A stretch of 50,302 bases of DNA, taken from the NCBI GenBank assembly GCA_902519405.1, contig CABYJX010000010.1:1-50302 (forward strand). The letters are read 5' to 3'. Both the position numbers and the translations under genes were made by a program. Below are positions 33,887 to 43,442 of this stretch, in pieces. The notes beneath the pieces were generated by a model. It was not told the DNA's origin. It worked only from the letters and a program-made list of their open reading frames with translations, and ran no database searches. Position 1 is the stretch's first letter. Each line of letters opens with the position of its first letter. Source of the stretch: an uncultured Gammaproteobacteria bacterium. GTDB lineage: Bacteria > Pseudomonadota > Gammaproteobacteria > Pseudomonadales > Halieaceae.

Positions 33887-34225
33887 CTACAAATTCCTTA
33901 TTCTTTCCGCAGCAGGGACGACCGAAGTAAGTCGAACTCCATATCTATCATTTACCAAAACTACTTCTCCCTGAGCTACCAAGGTGCTATTCACAAAAAG
34001 ATCTAAAGGCTCACCTGCAAGCCTTTCAAGCTCGACTACACTGCCTTGAGTAAGACGCATTAAATCTTTTATCTTTAGTGAGGTGCGTCCTACTTCCACA
34101 GAAATAGTCACGGGAATATTTTGAAGTATATCTGGATCAATACTTGCCTTAACATCGCCGGAAGATTCACCGTCGGCCAATTCTTCAGTCTGAATCTCTT
34201 CTTCGACTGCTTCCTCATTTTCCAT
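33887..34225 (-). CDS. fliN: Motor switch protein FliN
   Basis: FliN is a C-ring component. The acidic N-terminal 35 residues precede the SPOA domain: IPVTISVEVGRTSLKIKDLM (about residues 36-55), GSVVELERLAGEPLDLFVN and EVVLVNDRYGVRLT. The 112-residue length is normal. It is 17 bases after fliM and 9 before fliO. Confidence 0.97.
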   Translation of the reverse strand: MENEEAVEEEIQTEELADGESSGDVKASIDPDILQNIPVTISVEVGRTSLKIKDLMRLTQGSVVELERLAGEPLDLFVNSTLVAQGEVVLVNDRYGVRLTSVVPAAERIRNL

Positions 34226-34242
34226 ATTAAACTCCTAATTCT

Positions 34243-35235
34243 TTAATTCTTAGCGGGAGATATTCCATCTACTATCCTAACCGCAGCTTGTGGCCCGCTA
34301 GTGCCAACATCTGCCAAAAACATTGGCGTACCAGCGACTCGAACTGTGGCATGCTCAGGGTTAGAGAAGTAAAGCAAATCTCCATCTTTCCAACGCTCAA
34401 TTTCCCCTATTGATGACTTTATATTCGCCAGGGTAACGTTGAGATCTAACTTAGCATCGCCAGAAGCAGTCTTTAATTGTTGGCTCCACTCTGAGGTCGA
34501 GGCATCATCATCACCAGTTTGTACTCTGCTTCTAAGCAAATCTCGTATTGGTTTTAAGGCTCCATAGGGATAAACAATATCCACCGATCCTTCGACAGTA
34601 TCGCCAATGCTCATCTTGAACTGACTCCATACAACCAGATCCATCTCATCAGCTATTTGTGCGAATTGAGGATTAACTTCTGTGCTTACTCTCTCGCAGG
34701 ACATCGGCATCACCGGAGCCCAGGCTTCCTGTAAACTAGCAAACATAATATCTACCAGTAAATTTATTATTGAATTTTCTGTTGGAGTAAAGAGGCGACC
34801 TTGCGGCAATTCGCCTATACTACGCCCAAATCCCCCAAAAAAATTGTCCAGGCAAGCAAAAATTAGATTTGGCTCAATTACCATCAAAGAATACCCTCTC
34901 ATAGGGTTTAACCTTACGATATTAACTGAGAGCGGCGCCTCCAAAGGGGTTAAATACTCACTAAAAGGTAGCGTGCTAACTTCTCCCTGGGACATCTTGG
35001 GTGTGGTCCTTAAAACATCTACTAGCCCGCTTCGAAAATGCCGGACAAAGCGCTCATTAATCATGTCTATCGCGCCAGTATTCACACCCAAGGAACTATC
35101 TTCGCTGGCTATATCGTGCCTGACTACCTGAGCTCCAGTATTTATACCGGTATCCACTTCAATAGTACCATCGTCTATTCCTGCAGTGAGCGCACCTAGC
35201 TCCTCAGTAGATAATAAATTTCCATCAGCAGCCAT
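34243..35235 (-). CDS. fliM: Motor switch protein FliM
   Basis: FliM binds CheY-P and FliG in the C ring. The N-terminal peptide NLLSTEELGALTAG is a version of the CheY-binding LSQxEIDALL motif. The CheC-like middle domain has FVRHFRSGLVDVLR and a GGFGRS loop, and the C-terminal SPOA domain ends in FLADVGTSGPQAAVRI. I chose the ATG at 35235 (330 residues) because AGGA lies 8 bases upstream; the longer frame needs a TTG at 35253. It follows fliL by 27 bases. Confidence 0.96.
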   Translation of the reverse strand: MAADGNLLSTEELGALTAGIDDGTIEVDTGINTGAQVVRHDIASEDSSLGVNTGAIDMINERFVRHFRSGLVDVLRTTPKMSQGEVSTLPFSEYLTPLEAPLSVNIVRLNPMRGYSLMVIEPNLIFACLDNFFGGFGRSIGELPQGRLFTPTENSIINLLVDIMFASLQEAWAPVMPMSCERVSTEVNPQFAQIADEMDLVVWSQFKMSIGDTVEGSVDIVYPYGALKPIRDLLRSRVQTGDDDASTSEWSQQLKTASGDAKLDLNVTLANIKSSIGEIERWKDGDLLYFSNPEHATVRVAGTPMFLADVGTSGPQAAVRIVDGISPAKN

Positions 35236-35262
35236 TACATCAATCCTATCCAAAAATTTAAA

Positions 35263-35832
35263 TTACTGAATAATAAATTCAACGAAGTAAACATTCTCTA
35301 TACCACCGAAGTCTTCACGCTCCTCAAGTGTTGCGTTCATTACCAGCTTAAGATCGTCAGCTAATATTTTCTTAAACTCACTGTCCTTTATATCTTTCTC
35401 AGTTATCTGGCCGAGCACATTTAGCATCTCAGATATCAATGCTGGAGCATGTTTCTCTATATTATCGATCACCTGTTGGTCGTAGTGGGTAGATACTTGA
35501 ACCGTAATCTGCATTACCTTTCGTGAATCTTTTACGTTCGAAACAAGGGATTGAGGTATCTTGAAATATACCGTATCGAGCTTTTCTTTCTCCGGCGTTT
35601 CCAAAAGTTGGGGTCCTGAACTTGCTTGCGCCTCAGCATCGGCTTCCTCTTCCTCTTCCAAGGCGGCTATAGCTTCTTCAGCAGTTTCTTCCTCGGCATC
35701 AAAAAAGCCCGTGGCAAACAAAGTACCAAACATCGTAATACCTACAAGCAGAAGCACACCGACAATTACGAGTATAATCATCACTATCGGGGGTTTTTGC
35801 TTTTCCTCTTCCTGTACTTCTTCTTCAGCCAT
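35263..35832 (-). CDS. fliL: Flagellar basal-body protein FliL
   Basis: FliL surrounds the stator and supports torque. The 189-residue product has one membrane helix (about residues 15-40, IVMIILVIVGVLLLVGITMF), an acidic linker rich in Glu/Ala (about 45-70), and a periplasmic domain (VYFKIPQSLVSNVKDSRKVM) with a C-terminal NVYFVEFIIQ that matches the family ending. It lies 24 bases after fliK. Confidence 0.94.
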   Translation of the reverse strand: MAEEEVQEEEKQKPPIVMIILVIVGVLLLVGITMFGTLFATGFFDAEEETAEEAIAALEEEEEADAEAQASSGPQLLETPEKEKLDTVYFKIPQSLVSNVKDSRKVMQITVQVSTHYDQQVIDNIEKHAPALISEMLNVLGQITEKDIKDSEFKKILADDLKLVMNATLEEREDFGGIENVYFVEFIIQ

Positions 35833-35856
35833 CTTGATTCCTCACGATCATTCTAT

Positions 35857-37641
35857 TTAGACAAAAAGGTCCAATTCACCATCATTGCTCTTCCGCTTAT
35901 CCTTTGCTGTACTTTCCTCGCTGTCGACTAGTTCATTCTGAGATTCTTGACTATCCTCACTAGGACCAAACGATTTCTTGGGATCCTGCCTTTGTTCCAA
36001 ACCTACTTGTACCATACTTTCCTTGATACCACCGTTTTGCAGAGACTCTTCCAGCTTAGCAAGATGCTCACTGAGCAAATCTCGTGCGGCAACATTACTC
36101 GCTAGAATACGAGCTTCCAAACGACCATCAATCATCTCCATTTTAATTTCTACACTTCCCAGTTCCTCAGGATGCAAATGTACTTGATAACGCCATCCCT
36201 CAACCTTTAAGCCATTAACTATTCTCTGCTGAACCAATGCTGTCAATTTACCGGGCAGGTCATCAACGGCCACTCTCGCACCCAGTCCTTTGGGTTGGTT
36301 AAGGGTATCAGAGGTTGGATTCGAATCTGAACTTGATCCCATTGGCTCTAAAGCTGCTATCTCTCCAGCTGGCAAGATACCGGTCAACTGGGCCTGCTGC
36401 ATTATGGGTTTTACTGGTCCAATGGAACTAACATATTGAGATTGAGGCGTTATTTCATTAATTGCTCTTGTCATTTGCATATTAGAGGACTGAGCACTTG
36501 ATCTCTTCTTATCCTTGCTTTGCTGCATTAATTCAAAATCCACGGGCTGTTCTAACTCCGATATGGGCTGTCCTTTCTCCTGCCGCGATCCAGAGGAGTT
36601 TACGAATCCCGACGTAATTTCGATTTGGTTCTGTGATCCTCTTTCTGGTGAGTAATTCTCCTTTACATTGACATTAACACCTGAGGTTAAATTTATTTTC
36701 TTCTGATAATCAGTATTCAAATCTACTTCGGAGTTTTTCAGCTCCAAGGCTCTGCTCGGCACTCCTTTAAAGTCGGGATGCTCTGGCATAGGGTCTTTTT
36801 TTGCAAATACCTCAGCAGCACCTTTTCCGGTAACTACTGGATCTCGTGGTACGCCATCTGAGTTACTATCGACTGCGTCCAATATTGCGGGAGCATCAGA
36901 AAAATCTGCACTTTTATGAGAAGCAGCACCGATCACCTGTCCTGGATTCAAAACTTCTTCGCGAGCCCTCTGGCTTAACCAATTGTTAGTGGTATTTCCA
37001 TCTTGCTCGGCTTTTTTAACGAGCGCAGATTCTCCTTCCGAAATCTGCGCTGCTGAATCTAGACCTTCTGATAATTTAAGTTTACTTTTGGTAATATCTT
37101 CAGAGCTTAGTTTTTCTTTTAATCCACCAACCGGCATCCCTGGTAAAAGGCCTTGCTCTTCAAGCGCCCTCACGGTCTGCTCGACCGATCCTGGAGGCAT
37201 CTCAACGAAGTCATCTAATAATCCGCCATCAGTCGATACTGACAGATCCACTAGAGTATCTCGCGACTGCTGTTCTTTATTCGATACAGGTTTCTCGAAA
37301 AGCGTTTTAAGTGACTCAGCGTCCATACCTTGTAACGCTGCAAAGGCAATAACTGTTTGATTACTTAAGTCAGCATCTCCAATAAGGACCGATGAATCTG
37401 AACTGAGTTTTTTTTGAGTCAATGCCATTCCTGCTAATTTTTCGGGATCAAACTCTAGTAGTTCTTTTGGCAAGTCTTTGCCACTTCTAGGGCTATCAAT
37501 GGCGGCGAGCGCTTGCCGAAAAGTGGTTTCAAACCCCTGAACATCTGAGTCGGCTTCTGGACTCACTATCGCAGCAATGCCGTCCAAACCCTTAGCAGTG
37601 GTGGATGTGGAGAGCAATATATTGTCAATTGTGTTTTTCAA
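35857..37641 (-). CDS. fliK: Hook-length control protein FliK
   Basis: FliK measures the hook and triggers the export switch through FlhB. The 594-residue product has a long, polar, poorly conserved N-terminal part and the C-terminal switch domain (about residues 465-560): YQVHLHPEELGSVEIKMEMI, then DGRLEARILASNVAARDLLS. It is longer than many FliK proteins (about 400), in keeping with the very large FlgE. A consensus sigma-54 promoter lies 45 bases before the start. Confidence 0.93.
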   Translation of the reverse strand: MKNTIDNILLSTSTTAKGLDGIAAIVSPEADSDVQGFETTFRQALAAIDSPRSGKDLPKELLEFDPEKLAGMALTQKKLSSDSSVLIGDADLSNQTVIAFAALQGMDAESLKTLFEKPVSNKEQQSRDTLVDLSVSTDGGLLDDFVEMPPGSVEQTVRALEEQGLLPGMPVGGLKEKLSSEDITKSKLKLSEGLDSAAQISEGESALVKKAEQDGNTTNNWLSQRAREEVLNPGQVIGAASHKSADFSDAPAILDAVDSNSDGVPRDPVVTGKGAAEVFAKKDPMPEHPDFKGVPSRALELKNSEVDLNTDYQKKINLTSGVNVNVKENYSPERGSQNQIEITSGFVNSSGSRQEKGQPISELEQPVDFELMQQSKDKKRSSAQSSNMQMTRAINEITPQSQYVSSIGPVKPIMQQAQLTGILPAGEIAALEPMGSSSDSNPTSDTLNQPKGLGARVAVDDLPGKLTALVQQRIVNGLKVEGWRYQVHLHPEELGSVEIKMEMIDGRLEARILASNVAARDLLSEHLAKLEESLQNGGIKESMVQVGLEQRQDPKKSFGPSEDSQESQNELVDSEESTAKDKRKSNDGELDLFV

Positions 37642-37685
37642 GGCTCAGCCTCTTTTTTTCGTAAATTTAGTTACTGATTTACTAC

Positions 37686-37701
37686 TGCAAATACTGTGCC
37701 A
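37686..37701 (-). promoter_or_regulatory. Internal sigma-54 promoter before fliK
   Basis: The minus strand reads TGGCACAGTATTTGCA, a full match to the sigma-54 core with correct spacing. It abuts the fliJ stop codon at 37702. Initiation near 37675 gives a leader of about 33 bases before fliK. It could drive fliK to flhB and the three following genes separately from fliE-fliJ. Confidence 0.85.
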
Positions 37702-38142
37702 TCAAATATTTTTCAAGTTAAATTGGTTCAACGCAGTAGCCTCGAACTCTCTGCGCTCCTGTAGATTGTTTTCTCTGTCAGTTCGCTCTTGATCCCTCTC
37801 CAACATTTTCCTTGCTTTCATTTCCTCTAGAAGCCTGGTTTGTAGCACATCTCTAGCCTCCCGAAGGTCAATCTCCAACATAGAACTTTCTCGATTAAGG
37901 CTATCTCTCGCTTGCTGGACTTCTGCTATAAATTGACGACGAAGATTGCTACCTCCTATGTCGGCTAGACCATCTTTTCTAGTACTGAACAACTCTTTAC
38001 TATATTCACTTATTAGTTCATCCAATTTTTCTATTTGTTCCTCAATAGTCCTCTTCTTGGCTACATAGCTAGCAACGATAATCTGGGCTTTGGTTACCTC
38101 TTGAGCACGTTTTTCAGATAAAATTCTCCATGTTTGCGTCAT
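37702..38142 (-). CDS. fliJ: Flagellar export protein FliJ
   Basis: FliJ is the coiled-coil stalk of the export ATPase ring. I chose the ATG at 38142 (146 residues, the usual length), which overlaps the fliI stop as ATGA; a longer frame would add 14 residues with no family resemblance. The product is almost entirely helical with heptad spacing: KKRTIEEQIEKLDELISEYS, then LEEMKARKMLERDQERTDRE. No globular domain is seen. Confidence 0.93.
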   Translation of the reverse strand: MTQTWRILSEKRAQEVTKAQIIVASYVAKKRTIEEQIEKLDELISEYSKELFSTRKDGLADIGGSNLRRQFIAEVQQARDSLNRESSMLEIDLREARDVLQTRLLEEMKARKMLERDQERTDRENNLQERREFEATALNQFNLKNI

Positions 38143-39476
38143 CTCGCAGCCCCTCCAATACAGGATCTCAGGCCTTTCCAGCAATCCTCAAAAGAAAAAT
38201 TATCCTCGCTTTCCTGACGCAAAAAGTCAGAGATATTGCCTATTAGCTCAATTGCTTCGTCGAGCTCTGGGTTGGTACCTGCCTCATATGCCCCAACTTG
38301 TATGAGATCTAAATTTTGTCTGTAAAGAGACCAATAACGTCTCAAGCGATTGGCTAAATTTACCTGTTCCTTGTCAACAAGGTTATCCATTATTCGAGAA
38401 ATCGAGCCGTTAAGATCGATTGAGGGATAATGCGCCGCATCAGCTAAATCTCTAGAAAGCATAACTTGCCCGTCGAGGGAAGCCCGCGCGATATCAACTA
38501 TTGGATCTGCCCTATCATCACCCTCAGCTAGCAGCGTATATATCGCGGTAATAGAACCATGACCACGTGCACCTACCCCCGCTCTCTCTATTAAACTTGG
38601 CAACAGGGCAAACACAGAGGGAGGGTAGCCTTTTGCCGTAGGCGGTTCACCCACCGCTAGACCTATCTCTCGTTGGGCGTGAGCAACCCTTGTCAAACTA
38701 TCAAACAATAGCAAAACCCTTTTACCACGATCTCTAAAATACTCCGAAATAACGTGAGCTAAGTGTGCCGCTTTCAATCGAGCGACCGGCGGGTCATATG
38801 TTGGTGAAGCAACTACGATTGATTTTCTCAGTCCTGCTTCACCCAAAGTAGTACTAACAAACTCCTGTACTTCTCTACCCCTTTCACCTACTAGCCCAAT
38901 AACCACGACATCGGCTGCAGTATTCCTTGCCAACATAGCCAAGAGAACACTCTTACCCACCCCAGAACCAGCCACCAAACCGATTCGTTGGCCTTGACCA
39001 AGCGTCAAACAGCAGTTAATCGCCTTTATACCGGTATCAAGTGCATGTTCTACCGGGCCTCTCTCCATAGGATTAATCGGAAAACCGAATAAGCCACAAG
39101 CCTCGGAAGCCTTTATCTGGCCAAGACCATCTATGGGTTCACCCTGCGCATTTACTACCCTGCCAAGCATATCTCTGCTGACATTAACCATTGGGAATCT
39201 GCTGACCACAGTTACACTAGCACCTGGCGAAACACCTTCTATAGACCCATATGGCATCAAAAAAAGTACGTCATCATTAAATCCGACCACCTCTGCCTCA
39301 ATAAAACCGCTGGGCGATGCATTAGAGATATGGCATTTGGCTCCGACTGGAGCAGCTATTCCTGAAACTTCGACGGTCATTCCCACCACTCGTAAAAGTT
39401 TGCCCGAGGGCTCAAGAGGTGGCGGATGAAGTTTTCCAATATACTGATCTACCTGATTTGCAAAATCAGTGACCAT
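38139..39476 (-). CDS. fliI: Flagellar export ATPase FliI
   Basis: FliI is the ATPase of the export apparatus. The 445-residue product has an F1-beta-like core: Walker A AGSGVGKSVLL (about residues 169-179), GLVGERGREVQEFV, and Walker B LLLFDSLTRVAHAQREI (about 248-264), followed by LLAEGDDRADPI and DGQVMLSRDLA, both diagnostic of the FliI/YscN group. It lies between fliH (2 bases) and fliJ (4-base overlap). Confidence 0.98.
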   Translation of the reverse strand: MVTDFANQVDQYIGKLHPPPLEPSGKLLRVVGMTVEVSGIAAPVGAKCHISNASPSGFIEAEVVGFNDDVLFLMPYGSIEGVSPGASVTVVSRFPMVNVSRDMLGRVVNAQGEPIDGLGQIKASEACGLFGFPINPMERGPVEHALDTGIKAINCCLTLGQGQRIGLVAGSGVGKSVLLAMLARNTAADVVVIGLVGERGREVQEFVSTTLGEAGLRKSIVVASPTYDPPVARLKAAHLAHVISEYFRDRGKRVLLLFDSLTRVAHAQREIGLAVGEPPTAKGYPPSVFALLPSLIERAGVGARGHGSITAIYTLLAEGDDRADPIVDIARASLDGQVMLSRDLADAAHYPSIDLNGSISRIMDNLVDKEQVNLANRLRRYWSLYRQNLDLIQVGAYEAGTNPELDEAIELIGNISDFLRQESEDNFSFEDCWKGLRSCIGGAAR

Positions 39477-39478
39477 GG

Positions 39479-40531
39479 TTACGCGTCCTCGTTATCATCT
39501 GACTCGAATCCAACTTCTTCAGGTGCAGATGAAGATGCAGTTCCAACACCCTCTTCAGTTGCAATAATTTCTACATTTGAATCTTGAGTCACGGAAGGTT
39601 CTGACGTCTCATCAATTGAATCTTCGTCTCTCAACTCGAAATCATCGTTTGGAGAGCTTATAGGCCTTGAAACATTGGTATTGCTGGACCCAGTTAGATC
39701 GTCGTCAATGCTAATTAATTTTTCTGCGTCATGCTTGTCGGACTCTGCAAACTGCTGAGGACTTGCAGCTATCTGATTTCGCTTACGAAATAGTTGCTCA
39801 GCTAGTGCATCTAATCTATTTTCGATTAAATCCTCTATCGATGTATCGTCCATAACAACGCGCAAACTACCCAATGAAAGCTCACTGTCTATCTCAAATT
39901 TCACGCTGGGATAAGCGTCCACTAAAACACTTTCCGCATCCCCGAAATCTTCTTCTGGAAGATATACAATAACAGCTTCCTCGCTGGACTTGTCAATAGC
40001 AGAGAGGCTCTGACTAACAAGCTCGTGAATTGCGGCAGCGTCAAGCCTTAGCTCAGCTCTTACAAGATGATTAGCAATCGCTAAAGATAATTTAACCAAC
40101 GGGGAATGAAAATCTTCTAGATTTCCCTGAATATCAGTAAAGCCCTGAATAAATTTATCCAGCTTAAGAAATTTATCAGCTAACTCGGCCTCTATTGATG
40201 CTCTACCTTCTTCAAAGCCACTCTGATAACTTTCCTGTACTTTTGCAACCATTTGCTCCTCTGGAACCAGCTTTTCCTCTATTACTGGATCTAAAGATTC
40301 CTCGTCATCATGTGTGCCTAAAACAGAGTCTTTCAAACCCTCATCAGAATCAGATTCTACTATCTTGTCATCTATCAACTTCAACATCGTCGGTGTCCAG
40401 GGCAAAAACTCTTGCTCCTTATCGCCATGCTCAAGTGATTCGTATCGTCTATAAGATGCTCGCCGTGAAGCATGAATTAAATCATTCAACTTCCAACTTA
40501 CATTCCCATCTTCACTAGACAAAGTCGTCAC
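39479..40531 (-). CDS. fliH: FliH, negative regulator of FliI, with acidic tail
   Basis: FliH links FliI to the C ring. The 350-residue product contains the FliH core at about residues 95-245: ESYQSGFEEGRASIEAELAD, then VKLSLAIANHLVRAELRLDA. Most FliH proteins have 220-280 residues. Here about 105 extra residues at the C-terminus are acidic and low-complexity (ending EEVGFESDDNEDA). The start overlaps the fliG stop by 17 bases. Confidence 0.92.
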   Translation of the reverse strand: MTTLSSEDGNVSWKLNDLIHASRRASYRRYESLEHGDKEQEFLPWTPTMLKLIDDKIVESDSDEGLKDSVLGTHDDEESLDPVIEEKLVPEEQMVAKVQESYQSGFEEGRASIEAELADKFLKLDKFIQGFTDIQGNLEDFHSPLVKLSLAIANHLVRAELRLDAAAIHELVSQSLSAIDKSSEEAVIVYLPEEDFGDAESVLVDAYPSVKFEIDSELSLGSLRVVMDDTSIEDLIENRLDALAEQLFRKRNQIAASPQQFAESDKHDAEKLISIDDDLTGSSNTNVSRPISSPNDDFELRDEDSIDETSEPSVTQDSNVEIIATEEGVGTASSSAPEEVGFESDDNEDA

Positions 40532-41585
40532 CTCTGCCGGCCAAAACGAGTTCGCCCGCGTCGGATAACTTACGTGCTATTCGTACTATGCTCTTCTGAG
40601 CTTCTTCAACATCGGTTATCCTAATGGGCCCTTTAGCTTCCATTTCGTCCAGAAACATTACTTTCGCTCGGGAAGACATATTATCCAAAAATTTATCTTT
40701 AACAGGTTCATCTGCGCCTTTCAGACTAATCATCAACATATCAGATTCCACATTACGCATTAACACCTGAACCCCTCGATTATCCAGGGCGGACAAATTA
40801 TCAAAAGTGAACATGTTGTCTTGTATTTTTAATGCAAGCTCTTCATCGACATCAGCTACTCCTTGAAGTACAGTGCTTTCCAACTCGACTTTCGTGAAAT
40901 TCATGATTTTAGCCGCCGCACCGATGCCTCCAAAGCTAGAAGATTTAGCCGATGAACTATTTGAAAACTGCTTCTTCATGATTGATTCAAGTTCTTCCAT
41001 GGCATTTGGCTGGACGGTATCAAGCATCGCCACTCGCTGAACAACCTCAGCACGTATGTCTGCGGCTAGAAAATTTAGTACATCAGCTGCCACATCGTAC
41101 TCCAGTACAGATAAAATGATTGCTATAACCTGGGGATGTTCGTCCTGAATCATCTCACCGATTGATCTCGCATCCATCCACTTTAAAATCTCCAGACCTT
41201 TACTAGTAGATCCTGGCATAATTCGGCCTAACACAGTGGCTGCTTTATCCTCTCCGAGCGCCCTTTTAAGAATGTTTTCGACATAGTCGGTTGTTCCAAG
41301 ACCTAAATTAGTTTGATTTTTAATCGTGGAAACAAAGTCATCTAAAACAGCACTTACAGCCTCCTGGGACAAGTCCGCAACTGCAACCATGCAAGCTCCT
41401 AAATTTTGAACTTCTCTTGGCGACAAGTATCGAATGATGTCTGCTGCCTGCTGTTCGCCAAGTAAAAGCATAATTACCGCTGCGCGCTCCGCGCCAGTTA
41501 GCGCCTCAATTTCTGCTTTAACGGCATCCGACAAGGGTGCCGCAGCCCCTTTATTGTCTTGTTCTTCTTCATTTGCTTCAGCCAT
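40515..41585 (-). CDS. fliG: Motor switch protein FliG
   Basis: FliG transmits torque from stator to rotor. The 356-residue product has the N-terminal FliF-binding domain (EALTGAERAAVIMLLLGEQQ, about residues 27-46), the middle EHPQVIAIILSVL motif (about 153-165), and the C-terminal torque helix with SRAKVMFLDEMEAKGPIRI (about 306-324), which keeps the usual charged residues. It lies 37 bases after fliF. Confidence 0.97.
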   Translation of the reverse strand: MAEANEEEQDNKGAAAPLSDAVKAEIEALTGAERAAVIMLLLGEQQAADIIRYLSPREVQNLGACMVAVADLSQEAVSAVLDDFVSTIKNQTNLGLGTTDYVENILKRALGEDKAATVLGRIMPGSTSKGLEILKWMDARSIGEMIQDEHPQVIAIILSVLEYDVAADVLNFLAADIRAEVVQRVAMLDTVQPNAMEELESIMKKQFSNSSSAKSSSFGGIGAAAKIMNFTKVELESTVLQGVADVDEELALKIQDNMFTFDNLSALDNRGVQVLMRNVESDMLMISLKGADEPVKDKFLDNMSSRAKVMFLDEMEAKGPIRITDVEEAQKSIVRIARKLSDAGELVLAGRGDDFV

Positions 41586-41622
41586 CTAACTCTCTCCTAA
41601 TTAGTCTCAGCTCTGGTTCCAT

Positions 41623-43416
41623 TTACTCGGGTGAGACCATTTTCTTCAACACATTTGCGACCCTACCAGAATCCTCTGACACTAATAATCTGACTAGTGC
41701 AACCTTGTCATCGTAGGTATTCGCGGTATCTAGCATTTCGGGCGAGATGCTGGATTTCTTGGGCTTCAGCTTTGCCTTTATATCTTCAAGCGTTTCGCCC
41801 TCTCCCATTTCAAGCATGCCATCATCTCCCACCGCACCAGCGCCATCCATTCCAGCCACGGTCTCCAATGGTAATCCAGTTACTGGATCTACTTCACCCA
41901 AACCCCCTCCACTCAGGAAGTGGCCCAATACAGGGCGAACGACCATCTGCATTATTAGGCCAAATACTAAAAGACCTGCTATTACCTGCACAACGCTAAG
42001 TAAATAGTGACTCTCATACCATTTGGTGGTATCAATAATAGTTTCCCGCACATCGAACGTAGATGTTACTAAAGTAACATTATCTCCTCGAGCTTCATCG
42101 AAACCGACCACACCGCGAACCAAATTTTCAAGTCTTGATAGCTTATCCTGATCTACTACCGGCTTCACCGTTGCATCGTCACCCTCTGATATCGGGAGCA
42201 AAAGTTGATTTTGGTTTACTACAACCGCTACCGATAATCGCTCTATCGATCCCCCAGGTTGCTTAATATAAGTTGTTTCTTTATCTAGTTCGTAGTTACG
42301 AGTAGTGCTACTACTACTTATTGTTGCCTCAGCCCCAGCTCCATCAGCTTGCGGCGATCCTGCACTTTCAAGCACATTAGTAGTAGCTCCTGGAATACCA
42401 CCTGCCTCCGCCGCTGCCTCTCTTTCTATATTTATAGATTCGGATCTAGCTTCGCCTCCAACATTGTCCCTATCAAAGTTTTCGTAGGTCGACTCAAGCT
42501 GAGTGAAGTCAACTGCAACGTCGACCTCTGCCCTAATATTTTCTAATCCTACTAATGGCCCCAGAATTGCGTTTATTCTACTTCTATATTGCTCTTCGAG
42601 ATCTCGCTCATATTCAGTAAATACTCCCACTACCTGACCGATACTATCTTCGTCTTTAGTGAGTAAATTACCCGTCTGATCGACAACTACGACATTATCA
42701 GCAGATAAGTACGGCACACTCGAAGAAACCAAATGTGTTATTGCTTGAACCTGTGCATTCGACACCGCGCGACCCGCATGAGGGACTAAAATAACTGACG
42801 CGCTTGATTCGGTCTTTCTTCGCATGAATGGGGATCTTTTAGTAGTTGCTAAATGCACGCGTGCTGCATCTATAGTTGCAATTTTCACTATACTTTTTGC
42901 CAACTCTGCCTCTATCGCTGCACTGTACCGAGCCTGCTCCATAAACTGGCTTGTCATCATTGATGAATCTGATGAAAGCGCATCTACGGCGGTTGTATTT
43001 GCTTCGCGCGGCAATCCGGAAGAGGCGAGTAACATCCGTGCCTCATAGTAACGGCCCACTGGAACACTTATCACGCCCGTCGAAGAATCAACTTTTACAT
43101 TAAAATCTGCTGCTCTTAGTGCATCGTAGGCTGCTTGCCGATCTGAATCAGACATTTCCGGGTATAATGCTCTGTGACCACTATCCTGAATCCATAGATA
43201 AGCTAATATCAATAGCATTAGGGAAATAACTACTATTATCCCAGGCATCGCCTTACGCACCAACGGGGTATCAAAGATCTCCGTGACACTGGGTAAAGCA
43301 CCTCCAGCTTGCGGTATTTGAGTTGTAGCTGGTGGCGCACCTGCAGATGCAGCTGGCATATTTCGCGATTCATCTGCCGCTAACGTTTGTCCTGGTAAAG
43401 TAGCTGTTGCTTCCAT
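41623..43416 (-). CDS. fliF: MS-ring protein FliF
   Basis: FliF forms the MS ring in the inner membrane. The 597-residue product has two membrane helices (about residues 58-76, GIIVVISLMLLILAYLWI, and about 482-505), ring-building motifs between them (YPEMSDSDRQAAYDALRAAD, VHLATTKRSPFMRRK), and a C-terminal FliG-binding tail (VALVRLLVSEDSGRVANVLK). It follows fliE by 26 bases. Confidence 0.97.
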   Translation of the reverse strand: MEATATLPGQTLAADESRNMPAASAGAPPATTQIPQAGGALPSVTEIFDTPLVRKAMPGIIVVISLMLLILAYLWIQDSGHRALYPEMSDSDRQAAYDALRAADFNVKVDSSTGVISVPVGRYYEARMLLASSGLPREANTTAVDALSSDSSMMTSQFMEQARYSAAIEAELAKSIVKIATIDAARVHLATTKRSPFMRRKTESSASVILVPHAGRAVSNAQVQAITHLVSSSVPYLSADNVVVVDQTGNLLTKDEDSIGQVVGVFTEYERDLEEQYRSRINAILGPLVGLENIRAEVDVAVDFTQLESTYENFDRDNVGGEARSESINIEREAAAEAGGIPGATTNVLESAGSPQADGAGAEATISSSSTTRNYELDKETTYIKQPGGSIERLSVAVVVNQNQLLLPISEGDDATVKPVVDQDKLSRLENLVRGVVGFDEARGDNVTLVTSTFDVRETIIDTTKWYESHYLLSVVQVIAGLLVFGLIMQMVVRPVLGHFLSGGGLGEVDPVTGLPLETVAGMDGAGAVGDDGMLEMGEGETLEDIKAKLKPKKSSISPEMLDTANTYDDKVALVRLLVSEDSGRVANVLKKMVSPE

Positions 43417-43442
43417 CTAGATCGTCCCCTAAATTAAATTAA

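Noticed and set aside
34682-35131. Plus-strand open frame of 149 codons opposite fliM
   Set aside because: Antisense to the conserved FliM middle domain; no recognisable motif, no start signals.
37640-37670. GGCTCAGCC followed by a T run, looking like a plus-strand terminator
   Set aside because: The stem would have a one-base loop (or only three pairs), and no plus-strand gene precedes it.
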